Origin: Mesonia sp. K7
GTDB taxonomy: Bacteria > Bacteroidota > Bacteroidia > Flavobacteriales > Flavobacteriaceae
DNA: 37,763 nt
Assembly: GCF_003233725.1 (NCBI RefSeq)
Contig: NZ_QKQV01000019.1
Coordinates: 1 to 37,763 of the forward strand
Direction of reading: 5' to 3'
Program-made: the position numbers and the translations under genes
In this document: positions 15,836 to 25,100 of the stretch, one piece after another
Layout of the letters: every line of letters starts with the position of its first letter
Numbering within the stretch: position 1 is the first letter of the stretch
The notes under the pieces: model-generated
Databases searched by the model: none
What the model saw: the letters and a program-made list of their open reading frames with translations, nothing else
Told to the model about the DNA's origin: nothing

Positions 15836-17086
15836 TTAAACATTAAACGCTTTAGACATCAAACTTTGCTCTTTGTTAGGTATGCCAATTTCTTTCGCTA
15901 CCTCTTGCCAAGTTGCTACTACCGTTAATACTTCTTTTATGATTTTGTCCATTTGCTCCTCGTCTAAGCGGAAAAACTCGCCAACGCTTTTGGCTAATTC
16001 ATAATCCAATGCATTATTGTCCATATCGATATTGAGCGCAAGTCCGTCTTTGTCTATAGAAGGGTTTATGTCGTAAGCTGATGATAATACCCAACCGCTC
16101 TTGGTTAAGATAAAACCATGGTTGCGTAAATGGTCATCGGTATTTGAAATGGCAATATTAAATATTATTCTGCGCCATAATTGTTCTAAATTATCAGCAA
16201 CCATTGCTCCGTGATTTTGGATGAATTCTGCCATATCCAAATAACTTGCTGGATTATCCCTGATGGTATCTTCGTTATTGCCTGTCATGGTCATCGCAGA
16301 AGCAAAGTGAACTCTGCAGCCTTCTTCACGGTCAAATCTTTTGGTAAAAAAAGTATGAAATCTGCCACTGATCTTTTCAATTTTTGAAGGTGCCATATGA
16401 ATGCCTGCTTTTATTGCCAATTGATATGCTAGGTATTCCCAAGCTGCTTTATCTACCGTATCGTTTTTAGAAGGGAATTTGGCTATCCATAATTCTTTGT
16501 TTTCATCAAGTATATTTGCCTTGGGTCTTGCCCCACCCAATGAGGAGCCTGGAGCCATTAAAACTGCTAGCCATTTTCTTACCTCATCACTATCTTCATC
16601 ATTTTCAAAATTTTTTGCAGCCTCTTGCAATTCCCTCACGGATGACCAAGGTGGGGTAGGGTTTAGCTCGTTGTTATCTAAGAAAGGCCCTTTTGGGTCT
16701 AGTTTAAACCGTAAGGCGCCCATTCGGCTTTCATCATAAACTCCTAACAAATAATCAATTTCATAAAGTGTTTTCGTCTTTTCATTCTTTACTGTTGCTT
16801 GTTGTGCTGCTCTTCTTTTCATTAGCGTTCGTCCCCACGTATCCGGCATACTGTCTAGGAATACCCCGAAATTTTCTTTATTGTTTGGGTATTGTGGACC
16901 ACTATAGAATTGTATGTCCGGATCTAATACCATTTGTGCTTTGGACTTTAGCCAATCTTTATCATACTCAAAGCTAAATGCTTTTTTGCCCTTAGCATAC
17001 AACGCAGAAAGGACTCCCATTAATTGGGGTTTTTCCAAACCTTTCCAATGGGCATATATGTAGATATTCTTTTTTCCTTTTGCCAT
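15836..17086 (-). CDS. hipA: HipA-family serine/threonine kinase toxin
   Basis: This 416-aa protein is a full-length HipA-type kinase. It has an N-terminal subdomain ending at MPDTWGRTLMKRR (80-92), a flexible P-loop SSLGGARPKA (181-190), AKF with the ATP-binding Lys203, and TKRFDR (248-253). The catalytic loop is NTDDHLRNH (315-323) and the metal-binding motif is YDINPS (338-343). HipA kinases phosphorylate translation components (GltX in E. coli), causing growth arrest that the HipB partner relieves; the target here is unknown. It starts 1 base after the hipB stop, so the two are cotranscribed from the operator at 17383-17433. All expected motifs are present, so the toxin is probably active. 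Confidence 0.95.
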   Translation of the reverse strand: MAKGKKNIYIYAHWKGLEKPQLMGVLSALYAKGKKAFSFEYDKDWLKSKAQMVLDPDIQFYSGPQYPNNKENFGVFLDSMPDTWGRTLMKRRAAQQATVKNEKTKTLYEIDYLLGVYDESRMGALRFKLDPKGPFLDNNELNPTPPWSSVRELQEAAKNFENDEDSDEVRKWLAVLMAPGSSLGGARPKANILDENKELWIAKFPSKNDTVDKAAWEYLAYQLAIKAGIHMAPSKIEKISGRFHTFFTKRFDREEGCRVHFASAMTMTGNNEDTIRDNPASYLDMAEFIQNHGAMVADNLEQLWRRIIFNIAISNTDDHLRNHGFILTKSGWVLSSAYDINPSIDKDGLALNIDMDNNALDYELAKSVGEFFRLDEEQMDKIIKEVLTVVATWQEVAKEIGIPNKEQSLMSKAFNV

Positions 17087-17087
17087 T

Positions 17088-17375
17088 TTAAATTAAATCT
17101 AAATCTTGTAATTTTCTTCCAAATTCGTCATCTGCTGCGAGTTTTAAAAAATCATCTTGTAGTCCAAGTACACGCAGCACATTGAAATAAGCACCTATTG
17201 TTACACTTGGGTTTCCTGTTTCAATGAGGTATAGGGTACTTCTTACAATATCAGCTCTTTCGGCGACTTGCTCTTGGGTTAGCTTCCTCCTTTTTCGTGC
17301 CAATTTAATGTTTTCCCCCATTTCTTTAAGCACTTCTTTATGCTTTGGAAACAATATTTGCTTTTTTTTATTCAT
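17088..17375 (-). CDS. hipB: HipB-family XRE antitoxin
   Basis: This 95-aa protein contains a Cro/C1-type helix-turn-helix: ENIKLARKRRKLTQEQVAER, then ADIVRSTLYLIETG (about residues 21-60). A short C-terminal tail ends GRKLQDLDLI. I chose ATG 17375 (MNKKKQILF). An upstream in-frame start at 17429 would begin inside the operator and promoter. It lies directly before hipA. It should bind HipA and repress the operon through the long palindrome just upstream. Confidence 0.93.
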   Translation of the reverse strand: MNKKKQILFPKHKEVLKEMGENIKLARKRRKLTQEQVAERADIVRSTLYLIETGNPSVTIGAYFNVLRVLGLQDDFLKLAADDEFGRKLQDLDLI

Positions 17376-17382
17376 TCTAATT

Positions 17383-17433
17383 ATGATTGTTATTTCATAC
17401 AAATATAGTCTTTTTGATTGAAATAACAATCAT
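17383..17433 (-). promoter_or_regulatory. hipBA operator and promoter
   Basis: Two 15-nt arms, ATGATTGTTATTTCA (17383-17397) and TGAAATAACAATCAT (17419-17433), are perfect inverted repeats 21 bases apart. On the minus strand the spacer holds TATATTTG (17405-17398), a TAnnTTTG -7 box. A TTG about 19 bases upstream, in the distal arm, can serve as the -33 element. The near arm ends 8 bases before the hipB start. HipB binding would cover both promoter elements. Confidence 0.75.
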
Positions 17434-17630
17434 TTTTATTTTTATCATAAAGGGTTGTCATTGGTTAATTTTTGGTAGATTTTAAAGATTTTGCTAGAGT
17501 ATAAATTTAATGTGAGTACAGGCATCTGGTATTTCTTTATTATCACTCATTTGTATGGTTTAGTGCTTGTAGATACTCATAAAATGATTTTTTAGTATCA
17601 AATTTTAAAAAAAAAAATATTTAAAAAAGT

Positions 17631-17665
17631 TTGGATATTTAAAATTTATGTTTCAATATTTGCAC
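17631..17665 (+). promoter_or_regulatory. Probable promoter of the methionine operon
   Basis: TTTG near 17631-17634 and AATATTTG near 17656-17663 (one mismatch to TAnnTTTG), about 21 bases apart, fit the Bacteroidota -33/-7 pattern. The riboswitch begins about 30 bases further down, so the aptamer would lie in the leader RNA. Confidence 0.45.
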
Positions 17666-17691
17666 TCATCAAGTTCAACAACTTATTGAAA

Positions 17692-17795
17692 TGTTATCAA
17701 GAAAGGTGGAGGGAATAGACCCGATGAAACCTTAGCAACCCTTTGTTCTATACAAAGAAGGTGCTACATTCTACCCCAAATTGGGATAGATAACA
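17692..17795 (+). ncRNA. SAM-I (S-box) riboswitch
   Basis: The sequence carries the SAM-I aptamer core: P1 strand TGTTATC (17692-17698) pairs with GATAACA (17789-17795). Between them are AAGAAAGGTGGAGGGA, GACCCGATGAAACCTTAGCAACC (first 20 bases are diagnostic) and AAGGTGCTA. It precedes the methionine operon, so binding of S-adenosylmethionine should switch the operon off. The expression platform is not obvious: a TTCGAG/CTCGAA hairpin lies at 17859-17872, but its U-rich tract starts several bases later. Confidence 0.93.
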
Positions 17796-17927
17796 CAAAC
17801 AGCATTGCTTTCTGCATATGCGTGTATTTTTCTTATAACATTTTTCTTAAGTATACAATTCGAGTGCTCGAACTGTGTGTTTGGCTTTTTGTTTTAATTA
17901 TTTATTAACTCAAAAAACAAAAGAAAA

Positions 17928-19100
17928 ATGAGTTCAACAAAAATTATTCACTCGATACCGAGTGATCCGTTAACAGGGGCGATTTCGACTCCCATTTATC
18001 AAACTTCCACTTTCGTGCAAACGGCACCTGGAGTGAACAAAGGTTATGATTATGCCCGATCGAACAATCCAACCCGAAAGGTATTGGAAGATTTGGTCGC
18101 CAATCTCGAAGGTGGTCATTCCGGCTTTGCCTTTTCTACTGGCTTGGCAGCCATCGATGCGGTTTTAAAGCTATTATCTGCAGGGGACGAAATTGTAGCC
18201 GTCAATGATATTTATGGGGGTGCCTATCGTTTGTTTACCCATGTGTATGAAAAACTGGGGATCACAGTAAACTATGTCGATACCACTGAAGTGGAAAATG
18301 TACAAGAAGCGATTACTGCTAACACCAAACTGGTTTGGATTGAATCGCCAACCAATCCTACTTTAAAGATTTCAGATATTCAAGCGATAGGAAAAATCGC
18401 TAAAAGTGTCGATGCGCTTTTGGTGGTGGACAATACATTTGCGAGTCCGATTGCACAAAAACCAATTGCACTCGGAGCAGATATTGTTATTCATTCGGGG
18501 ACCAAATATTTGGCAGGACATTCTGATATTGTTGCTGGTTTGGTGGTGACCAAAACTGAAGAACTTTCAGAGAAAATCAAATTTATACAAAACGCTTCCG
18601 GTGCTGTTTTAGGACCATGGGATTGCTTTTTATGTATCAGAGGTATTGAAACTTTAGACCTTCGGTATAAAAAGCAATGCGATAATGCTTTTAGTGTAGC
18701 GGTTTTTTTAGTCAATCATCCTGATGTTGATGAAGTTTTCTACCCTGGTTTGTTTTCACACAAGAACCATGAAATTGCCAAAAAGCAACAAAACGGTTGG
18801 TTTGGAGGGATTGTTTCTTTCACCTTAAAAGAAGATACGCAAGAAGCCGCCGAAGCTTTTGTGACCCATACCCAATATTTCAAATTGGCAGAAAGTCTCG
18901 GTGGAGTCAAAAGTTTACTATGTCATCCACCGCAAATGACACACGCTTCTGTACCAAGGGAAATTCGCTTAAAAAGCGGAATAAAAGATTCGTTGATACG
19001 ATTGTCCTGTGGGATTGAGGAAGAAGATGACTTGGTAAAAGATGTCAACCAGGCCCTTGCGAAGTTAAACCAATTAAAAGAAGAAGCATATGTCAGCTAA
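17928..19100 (+). CDS. metB: Cystathionine gamma-synthase / O-acylhomoserine sulfhydrylase-type enzyme
   Basis: This 390-aa protein belongs to the Cys/Met-metabolism PLP-enzyme family. It has YARSNNPTR (42-50), the SGTKYLAGHSD block with the PLP lysine Lys193, and VVDNTFASP (166-174). The C-terminus has SLGGVKSLLCHP and IRLSCGIE, both typical of the family. Family members use acylhomoserine with cysteine or sulfide, or cleave cystathionine, and sequence alone does not separate them well. The position directly behind the SAM riboswitch and before hom and metH supports a biosynthetic (metB/metZ-like) role over lyase activity. The length is normal. The stop overlaps the hom start by 11 bases. 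Confidence 0.9.
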   Translation: MSSTKIIHSIPSDPLTGAISTPIYQTSTFVQTAPGVNKGYDYARSNNPTRKVLEDLVANLEGGHSGFAFSTGLAAIDAVLKLLSAGDEIVAVNDIYGGAYRLFTHVYEKLGITVNYVDTTEVENVQEAITANTKLVWIESPTNPTLKISDIQAIGKIAKSVDALLVVDNTFASPIAQKPIALGADIVIHSGTKYLAGHSDIVAGLVVTKTEELSEKIKFIQNASGAVLGPWDCFLCIRGIETLDLRYKKQCDNAFSVAVFLVNHPDVDEVFYPGLFSHKNHEIAKKQQNGWFGGIVSFTLKEDTQEAAEAFVTHTQYFKLAESLGGVKSLLCHPPQMTHASVPREIRLKSGIKDSLIRLSCGIEEEDDLVKDVNQALAKLNQLKEEAYVS

Positions 19101-20232
19101 TAAAACCATTCATCTTGTTATTTTTGGGATTGGTAATGTAGGCTCAACGCTCATTCATCAAATCCAACAAGCCAAACCTGTTTTATCAGAAAAAGGGATT
19201 GATCTCAACATTTTGATCATTACCAATTCTAAACACGCCTTTTACAAAAAGGAAGGTATTTCAGCTACTTGGGAAATCGATTTCAAACAATTTTCTGTTC
19301 CTTACCAGATTGAAGATATTATTGCCTTTGTCAAGGAGCAAAATTATCAGAACTTGATTGCCATCGATGCCACGGCGAGTAGAGATTTTGTCGAAAATTA
19401 TATTCCGCTTATCGAAAACGGTTTTCATTTGGTTTCTGCCAATAAAATTGCCAATACCTTAAAGTATAAATTTTATGAAAACTTGCGTTGGACTTTAAAA
19501 GCACATCGGAAGAAATTTTTATATGAAACCAATGTAGGGGCAGGGTTACCGGTAATCGATACGATTCGCAATCTATATTACTCTGGAGAGAAAATCTTAA
19601 AAATAAGAGGCGTTTTTTCAGGCTCGCTTAGTTATTTGTTCAATATCTATTCCGAAGAAAATATTGCTTTTTCCAAAGTATTGAGAAAAGCTGAAAAATT
19701 AGGCTATACAGAACCAGATTTTAGAGAAGACTTATCAGGAAATGATGTTGCCAGAAAGCTTTTGATTTTAGCTCGAGAGCTCAATTTAAAAGTGGAATTC
19801 TCTGATGTAAAAATACAATCGCTAGTTCCAAAATTTTTGAATGGAAAACTTACCACAGAGCAATTTAAACAACGTTTACATGAAATGGATGTACCTTATT
19901 TCAGAAAAAAGGATGCTTTATCAAAAGATAAGGTTTTGCGTTATGTGGGAGAACTCGATGTCGAGCAAAAAACTTTAGAAGTAAAGTTGGTTTCAGAAAC
20001 TAAAAACTCCGCTTTAGGGCAATTGAAAGGTGCTGATTCTGTGTTTGAAATATTTACTGAATCCTATGGCAATCTTCCCTTAGTCATTCAAGGTGCTGGT
20101 GCTGGCAATGCTGTAACAGCTCGGGGTGTACTTTCGGACATCCTTATTATCGCGAATGGTATTATTTCCAGCCAGTTCACTCCAAACGAAAAAGAAGTAT
20201 TTGTCGAAAGTGAATATTCAGAGATCAAATGA
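19090..20232 (+). CDS. hom: Homoserine dehydrogenase
   Basis: This 380-aa protein has an N-terminal Rossmann fold with GIGNVGS (13-19) and a cofactor-site block SANKIANT (about 135-142). The signature AEKLGYTEPDFREDLSGNDVARKL (start of it shown by AEKLGYTEPD and SGNDVARK) contains the substrate Asp and Lys residues. There is no aspartokinase domain and no ACT domain, so it is the monofunctional short form. It reduces aspartate semialdehyde to homoserine, the precursor used by the preceding enzyme. The 11-base overlap with the upstream gene and the 4-base overlap with metH (20229-20232) show tight coupling in the methionine operon. Confidence 0.93.
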   Translation: MSANKTIHLVIFGIGNVGSTLIHQIQQAKPVLSEKGIDLNILIITNSKHAFYKKEGISATWEIDFKQFSVPYQIEDIIAFVKEQNYQNLIAIDATASRDFVENYIPLIENGFHLVSANKIANTLKYKFYENLRWTLKAHRKKFLYETNVGAGLPVIDTIRNLYYSGEKILKIRGVFSGSLSYLFNIYSEENIAFSKVLRKAEKLGYTEPDFREDLSGNDVARKLLILARELNLKVEFSDVKIQSLVPKFLNGKLTTEQFKQRLHEMDVPYFRKKDALSKDKVLRYVGELDVEQKTLEVKLVSETKNSALGQLKGADSVFEIFTESYGNLPLVIQGAGAGNAVTARGVLSDILIIANGIISSQFTPNEKEVFVESEYSEIK

Positions 20233-21230
20233 AAGCAATTTTACAAGAGCTCGAAAAGCGCATTTTAGTACTCGATGGTGCCATGGGAACGATGATTCAA
20301 ACCTATCAACTTTCTGAAGAGGATTATAGAGGTGAACGCTTTGCCACTTATGCTTCTCCTTTACAAGGGAATAATGATTTGCTTTCGATCACTCAGCCGG
20401 ATATCATTGAAGAAATTCATCGTAAGTTTCTTACTGCAGGAGCAGATATTATTGAGACCAATACTTTTTCGGGAACTTCTATTGCCATGGCGGATTATGG
20501 TATGGAAGATTTGGTTTATGAGTTGAATTACAAAAGTGCTGTGATTGCCAAAAGATTAGCTAAAGCGTTTACTTCCCAAAATCCGGAAAAACCTAGATTT
20601 GTTGCAGGAAGTATTGGTCCGACCAACAAAACAGCAAGTTTGTCACCTGATGTAAACCAACCCGGATATCGGTCGATTACTTTTGAAGAACTGCGGTTGG
20701 CTTATAAAGAACAAATATATGCCTTAATCGATGGAAGAGTAGATTTGCTTTTGGTCGAAACCATTTTTGATACTTTAAATGCCAAAGCAGCACTTTTCGC
20801 TATCGAAGAAGTCAAAGATGAACGTAACCTAAATATCCCGATTATGGTATCTGGAACCATTACTGATGCTTCAGGGCGAACACTTTCCGGGCAAACCGTG
20901 GAAGCTTTTCTGATATCAATTTCCCATCTGCCGTTGTTAAGTGTAGGTTTTAATTGTGCTTTGGGAGCTCAACAGCTGAAACCCTATATACAACGACTGG
21001 CTCATGAAACCAGTTTTTACACTTCGGTTTACCCAAATGCAGGATTACCCAATGCTTTTGGAGCTTATGACCAAAGTGCTAAGGAGATGCAAGAACTGAT
21101 TAAAGCTTATCTGGAAGAAGGACTTGTAAATATTGTGGGAGGTTGTTGTGGCACCACGCCAGAACACATTCAAGCTATTGCTGAAATTGCAAGTCAATTT
21201 TCACCAAGAACAATCCAAAACTATGCTTAG
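20229..21230 (+). CDS. metH: Methionine synthase, homocysteine-binding subunit (MetH N-terminal part)
   Basis: This 333-aa protein is a homocysteine S-methyltransferase barrel: [10 protein letters not shown] (15-24) and ETNTF (76-80). The zinc-binding cysteines are in GFNCA (Cys243) and GGCCGT (Cys306, Cys307). These correspond to the first domain of E. coli MetH; the other domains are in the next gene. A two-gene MetH is usual in Flavobacteriia. The ATG overlaps the hom stop by 4 bases. It binds and activates homocysteine for methyl transfer from methylcobalamin. Confidence 0.95.
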   Translation: MKAILQELEKRILVLDGAMGTMIQTYQLSEEDYRGERFATYASPLQGNNDLLSITQPDIIEEIHRKFLTAGADIIETNTFSGTSIAMADYGMEDLVYELNYKSAVIAKRLAKAFTSQNPEKPRFVAGSIGPTNKTASLSPDVNQPGYRSITFEELRLAYKEQIYALIDGRVDLLLVETIFDTLNAKAALFAIEEVKDERNLNIPIMVSGTITDASGRTLSGQTVEAFLISISHLPLLSVGFNCALGAQQLKPYIQRLAHETSFYTSVYPNAGLPNAFGAYDQSAKEMQELIKAYLEEGLVNIVGGCCGTTPEHIQAIAEIASQFSPRTIQNYA

Positions 21231-23907
21231 AAACGAAAAAAGGTATTTGCGATTATCAGGTTTAGAACCTCTGGTGGTTACACCAGAAAGCAATTTTATT
21301 AATGTGGGTGAGCGAACCAATGTTACTGGTTCGCGAAAGTTTTTGCGTCTCATCAAAGAAGAGAACTTTGACGAAGCGCTTGAAATAGCTAAATCCCAAG
21401 TAGAAAATGGTGCTCAAATCATTGATATCAATATGGATGAAGGAATGCTTGACGGAAAAAGTGCCATGGTCAATTTTCTAAATCTAATCGCTTCCGAACC
21501 AGACATCGCTCGCGTTCCGATTATGATTGATAGTTCAAAATGGGAAGTTTTGGAAGCTGGCTTGCAGGTGGTTCAGGGCAAAGGTGTGGTAAATTCCATT
21601 AGTTTAAAAGAAGGTAAAGAAGAATTTAAAAAACAAGCTAAACTCATTAAGCGCTATGGAGCGGCAGTAATTATTATGGCTTTTGATGAGATTGGTCAAG
21701 CCGATACTTTTCAACGTCGTATTGACATTTGCAAGCGGTCTTATGATATTTTGGTGAACGAAGTCGATTTTCCTCCAGAAGACATCATTTTTGACCCTAA
21801 TATATTTCCTGTGGCCACGGGAATGGAAGAGCATCGTAGAAATGCGTTAGATTTTTTTGAAGCTACTCAATGGATTAAGGATAATCTCCCCTTTGTAAAC
21901 GTTTCGGGCGGTGTGAGTAATGTTTCGTTTTCCTTTAGAGGAAACATGACCGTTCGCGAAGCTATTAATTCAGCATTTTTATACCATGCGATACAGTATG
22001 GTATGACTTTAGGGATCGTCAACCCAGAACTTTTAACAATTTATGACGATATTCCTAAAGTCTTGCTGAGTTATGTTGAAGATGTGTTGTTCGATCGTCG
22101 TGATGATGCTACCGAGCGCTTACTTGATCTTGCAGAAACCATCTCCGAATCTAAGTCTAAGGTAAAAGTTGAAAAGGAAGTTTTAGCATGGCGTCAGCAT
22201 AACTTACAAGAGCGAATTACCCATGCTTTAGTAAAAGGAGTCGATAAATATATTCTTGAAGATGTAGAAGAAGCGCGAAATGTAGTTTCAAGACCTATCG
22301 AAGTAATCGAAGAATATCTCATGAACGGAATGAATGTCGTGGGTGACCTGTTTGGAAGTGGAAAGATGTTTCTGCCCCAAGTTGTTAAATCGGCACGAGT
22401 GATGAAAAAAGCAGTAGCCTATTTACAACCTTTTATCGAAGCCGAAAAAGATGTTGAAAAAAAATCCGCAGGAAAAATTCTGATGGCTACCGTCAAAGGT
22501 GATGTGCACGATATCGGTAAAAATATTGTGAGTGTGGTTCTAGGTTGTAATAATTATGAAATCATTGATTTAGGGGTGATGGTACCTTTAGAAAAGATAC
22601 TTGAAACTGCTACAAAGGAAAGGGTAGATGCCATTGGCCTAAGTGGTTTGATAACCCCTTCTTTAGATGAAATGGTTTTGGTTTCCAAAGAAATGGAAAG
22701 ATCGAATTTTCAAATTCCTTTATTGATAGGAGGAGCTACTACATCACGTGCCCATACCGCTGTAAAAATTGCTCCCCATTATACCCATACCGTGATGCAT
22801 GTGAATGATGCCTCCCGTGCTGTAACCGTTGTGGGAAATTTGTTAAAAAAAGGGAATCGGGTTTTTAAGGAGCAGATCAGGGAAGAATACGAAAACTTTA
22901 GAAAACAGTTTTTAAAAAGAGGGAAACAAAAAAGTTATATCTCGATTGTAGAAGCTAGAAAAAGAAAGTATAAAATCGATTGGAATACGAATGAAATCAG
23001 AAAACCAAAACAATTAGGTGTTCAAGTTTATAAAGATTTTGATTTAAAAAAATTAGAGAAATTTATCGATTGGTCACCCTTTTTCAGGTCGTGGGATCTA
23101 CATGGAAAATACCCCAATATATTGGAAGATAAAACGGTAGGTCAACAAGCCCAGGATTTGTTTTTAGACGCTCAGCGTCTATTGCAACAAATATTCTCAG
23201 AAAAATTACTTGTGGGTCGTGCCGTCTTTGGTCTTTTTCCAGCTAACACGATAGACGATGACGATATCGAAGTTTACGATGAAAACGGAAATACCAAAAC
23301 TATTTTTCTCACACTTCGTCAACAACTTGAGAAGCGAGCAGGAAAACCTAATTTTGCTTTAGCGGATTTTGTAGCTCCAAAAGAGACTGGCAAACAAGAT
23401 TATGTAGGCTGTTTCTGTGTTTCTGCTGGTTTTGGTACAGAAGAATTAGCGCAGCGATTCAAAAACGAAAACGACGATTACAATGCGATTATGATTCAGG
23501 CATTGTCCGATCGCTTGGCAGAAGCTTTCGCGGAATATTTACATTGGGAAATTAGAAACAAGCATTGGGCATATGTTTCTGAGAATTTTTCGAACGAAGA
23601 TTTGATTTCTGAAAAATACCAAGGTATTCGACCTGCTCCAGGTTACCCTGCTTGTCCGGATCATTTAGAGAAAAATACGATTTGGGAGTTATTGGAAGTA
23701 GAGGAAAATATCGGAGTTAAACTTACCGAAAGTCTTGCGATGTGGCCTGCAGCCTCGGTATCCGGTTATTATTTTGCCCATCAAGAAGCCAAGTATTTTG
23801 GGTTGGGGAAAATTACCGAAGATCAAGTAAAAGATTATGCTAAACGCAGAAACATCACTCTCGATTTAGCCGAAAAATGGCTGAGTCCGAACATTGCAGA
23901 TTTATAA
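21223..23907 (+). CDS. metH: Methionine synthase, pterin-, cobalamin- and activation-domain subunit
   Basis: This 894-aa protein starts at ATG 21223 ([11 protein letters not shown]), overlapping the previous stop by 8 bases. An earlier in-frame start at 21133 would lie deep inside the other subunit and is rejected. It begins with the pterin-binding barrel ([14 protein letters not shown] near residue 28, then [11 protein letters not shown]). A helical cap follows, then the cobalamin domain with [11 protein letters not shown], whose His (about residue 429) is the lower B12 ligand. It ends with the SAM-dependent reactivation domain ([12 protein letters not shown], about 802-813). It transfers the methyl group of 5-methyl-tetrahydrofolate to homocysteine bound by the partner subunit. 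The gene depends on B12, and no metE is visible here. Confidence 0.96.
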   Translation: MLRNEKRYLRLSGLEPLVVTPESNFINVGERTNVTGSRKFLRLIKEENFDEALEIAKSQVENGAQIIDINMDEGMLDGKSAMVNFLNLIASEPDIARVPIMIDSSKWEVLEAGLQVVQGKGVVNSISLKEGKEEFKKQAKLIKRYGAAVIIMAFDEIGQADTFQRRIDICKRSYDILVNEVDFPPEDIIFDPNIFPVATGMEEHRRNALDFFEATQWIKDNLPFVNVSGGVSNVSFSFRGNMTVREAINSAFLYHAIQYGMTLGIVNPELLTIYDDIPKVLLSYVEDVLFDRRDDATERLLDLAETISESKSKVKVEKEVLAWRQHNLQERITHALVKGVDKYILEDVEEARNVVSRPIEVIEEYLMNGMNVVGDLFGSGKMFLPQVVKSARVMKKAVAYLQPFIEAEKDVEKKSAGKILMATVKGDVHDIGKNIVSVVLGCNNYEIIDLGVMVPLEKILETATKERVDAIGLSGLITPSLDEMVLVSKEMERSNFQIPLLIGGATTSRAHTAVKIAPHYTHTVMHVNDASRAVTVVGNLLKKGNRVFKEQIREEYENFRKQFLKRGKQKSYISIVEARKRKYKIDWNTNEIRKPKQLGVQVYKDFDLKKLEKFIDWSPFFRSWDLHGKYPNILEDKTVGQQAQDLFLDAQRLLQQIFSEKLLVGRAVFGLFPANTIDDDDIEVYDENGNTKTIFLTLRQQLEKRAGKPNFALADFVAPKETGKQDYVGCFCVSAGFGTEELAQRFKNENDDYNAIMIQALSDRLAEAFAEYLHWEIRNKHWAYVSENFSNEDLISEKYQGIRPAPGYPACPDHLEKNTIWELLEVEENIGVKLTESLAMWPAASVSGYYFAHQEAKYFGLGKITEDQVKDYAKRRNITLDLAEKWLSPNIADL

Positions 23908-23917
23908 ATCAATAATA

Positions 23918-24874
23918 ATGAAAGTAACCGAACATATAGCAAAGAACAAAGGAAAAGGTGTTTTTTCCTTTGAAGTATTACCCCCTTTAAAAGGTCAGAA
24001 TATTCAGTCTATTTTTGAAAGTATTGATCCGTTGATGGAGTTTGACCCTAAATTTATAGATGTCACCTATCATCGGGAAGAATACATTTATAAAACCCAA
24101 TCCAACGGATTGTATAAAAAACATGTGGTTAAAAAGCGTCCAGGAACAGTTGGTATTTGTGCGGCGATTCAGAATAAATATAAAGTAGATGCTATTCCTC
24201 ATATTTTATGTGGGGGCTTTACTAAAGAAGATACCGAAAATTTTTTGATCGATTTAGACTTTTTAGGGATCGATAATGTCTTGGCTTTACGCGGAGATGC
24301 TGTGAAAACCGAAACCTATTTTAGAGCAGAACCCGACGGCCATCATTATGCCAGTGAACTGATTTCACAACTTAGCGATATGAATAAAGGCAAGTATTTA
24401 GACGAAGAATTAAAAAACTCTTCTGCTACCAATTTTTGCATTGGCACTGCTGCTTACCCCGAAAAACATATGGAAGCCCCAAGTTTAGAAAGTGACCTTA
24501 ATTTTTTGAAAAAGAAAATAGAAAATGGAGCAGAATATATCATCACTCAAATGGTTTTTGATAACCAGAAGTTTTTTGATTTTGTCGCTCGTTGCCGAAA
24601 AGGAGGAATTAAGGTTCCTATCATTCCAGGTTTAAAACCCTTATCCACCAAACGTCAACTTAATTTAATCCCACATCGCTTTCATGTGGATTTACCTGAT
24701 GATCTGGTCAATGAGGTGTTAAAATGTAAAAATAATCAAGCGGTTAAACAAGTAGGTGTAGAGTGGTGTATACAGCAATCCCAAGCCCTTTTAAAATTAG
24801 GTGTTCCGGCATTGCATTATTATACGATGGGGAAAAGTGAAAACATCAAAGAGATTGCTAAAAGAGTATTTTAA
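23918..24874 (+). CDS. metF: 5,10-methylenetetrahydrofolate reductase
   Basis: This 318-aa protein begins at ATG 23918 (MKVTEHIAKNKGKGVFSFEV). An in-frame TTG at 23894 would overlap metH and is not needed. It has the family blocks FSFEVLPP, FIDVTYHRE, NVLALRGD and EKHMEAPS, then IITQMVFD and IPGLKPL, all in the expected order for the FAD-binding barrel. It makes the 5-methyl-tetrahydrofolate used by the metH product just upstream, 10 bases away. It is the last gene of the SAM-riboswitch operon. The end of the operon has no strong hairpin; the histidine promoter follows within 45 bases. Confidence 0.96.
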   Translation: MKVTEHIAKNKGKGVFSFEVLPPLKGQNIQSIFESIDPLMEFDPKFIDVTYHREEYIYKTQSNGLYKKHVVKKRPGTVGICAAIQNKYKVDAIPHILCGGFTKEDTENFLIDLDFLGIDNVLALRGDAVKTETYFRAEPDGHHYASELISQLSDMNKGKYLDEELKNSSATNFCIGTAAYPEKHMEAPSLESDLNFLKKKIENGAEYIITQMVFDNQKFFDFVARCRKGGIKVPIIPGLKPLSTKRQLNLIPHRFHVDLPDDLVNEVLKCKNNQAVKQVGVEWCIQQSQALLKLGVPALHYYTMGKSENIKEIAKRVF

Positions 24875-24898
24875 AGTAAAATATAAAAAAAGAGTTAG

Positions 24899-24925
24899 TT
24901 TGATTAAAAAAATAAATTATATTTG
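24899..24925 (+). promoter_or_regulatory. Promoter of the histidine operon
   Basis: TATATTTG (24918-24925) is a perfect TAnnTTTG -7 box. A TTTG at 24899-24902, or TTAG at 24895-24898 with the usual 19-base spacing, may be the -33 element. Transcription should begin near 24930, only a few bases before the leader-peptide ATG at 24933. Confidence 0.65.
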
Positions 24926-24932
24926 CCGCATT

Positions 24933-24986
24933 ATGATACAGAAACAACAACATCATCATATGCATACTTACACTCAAACGAGGTGA
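24933..24986 (+). CDS. hisL: Histidine operon leader peptide
   Basis: The 17-codon frame encodes MIQKQQHHHMHTYTQTR and carries four His codons within five (residues 7-9 and 11). It ends 30 bases before a strong terminator and 115 bases before hisG. Ribosome stalling at the His codons when charged tRNA-His is scarce would free the RNA at 24973-24980 to pair with the terminator's left arm. The promoter suggests an almost leaderless transcript, so initiation would occur at or next to the 5' end of the RNA. Confidence 0.88.
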   Translation: MIQKQQHHHMHTYTQTR

Positions 24987-25050
24987 GCATGAGATGATGT
25001 ATCTATAATGTATCGAAAAACCCGTTTGAGCAGATCAAACGGGTTTTTTT
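24973..25050 (+). promoter_or_regulatory. Histidine operon attenuator (antiterminator and terminator)
   Basis: The terminator is CCCGTTTGA (25021-25029), loop GCAGA, TCAAACGGG (25035-25043), then seven T. The A-run before it extends the stem. CTCAAACG at 24973-24980, near the end of the leader-peptide frame, is perfectly complementary to CGTTTGAG (25023-25030), so the two structures exclude each other. This is the classical layout of transcription attenuation. Confidence 0.88.
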
Positions 25051-25100
25051 ATTCTACCCATTTATTTGAACTGCTCAGACCTTAAAGATTTTTAATAAAA

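Noticed and set aside
21133-21223. Early start of the large MetH subunit
   Set aside because: The extra 30 residues are out-of-frame coding sequence of the first subunit and do not match the family.
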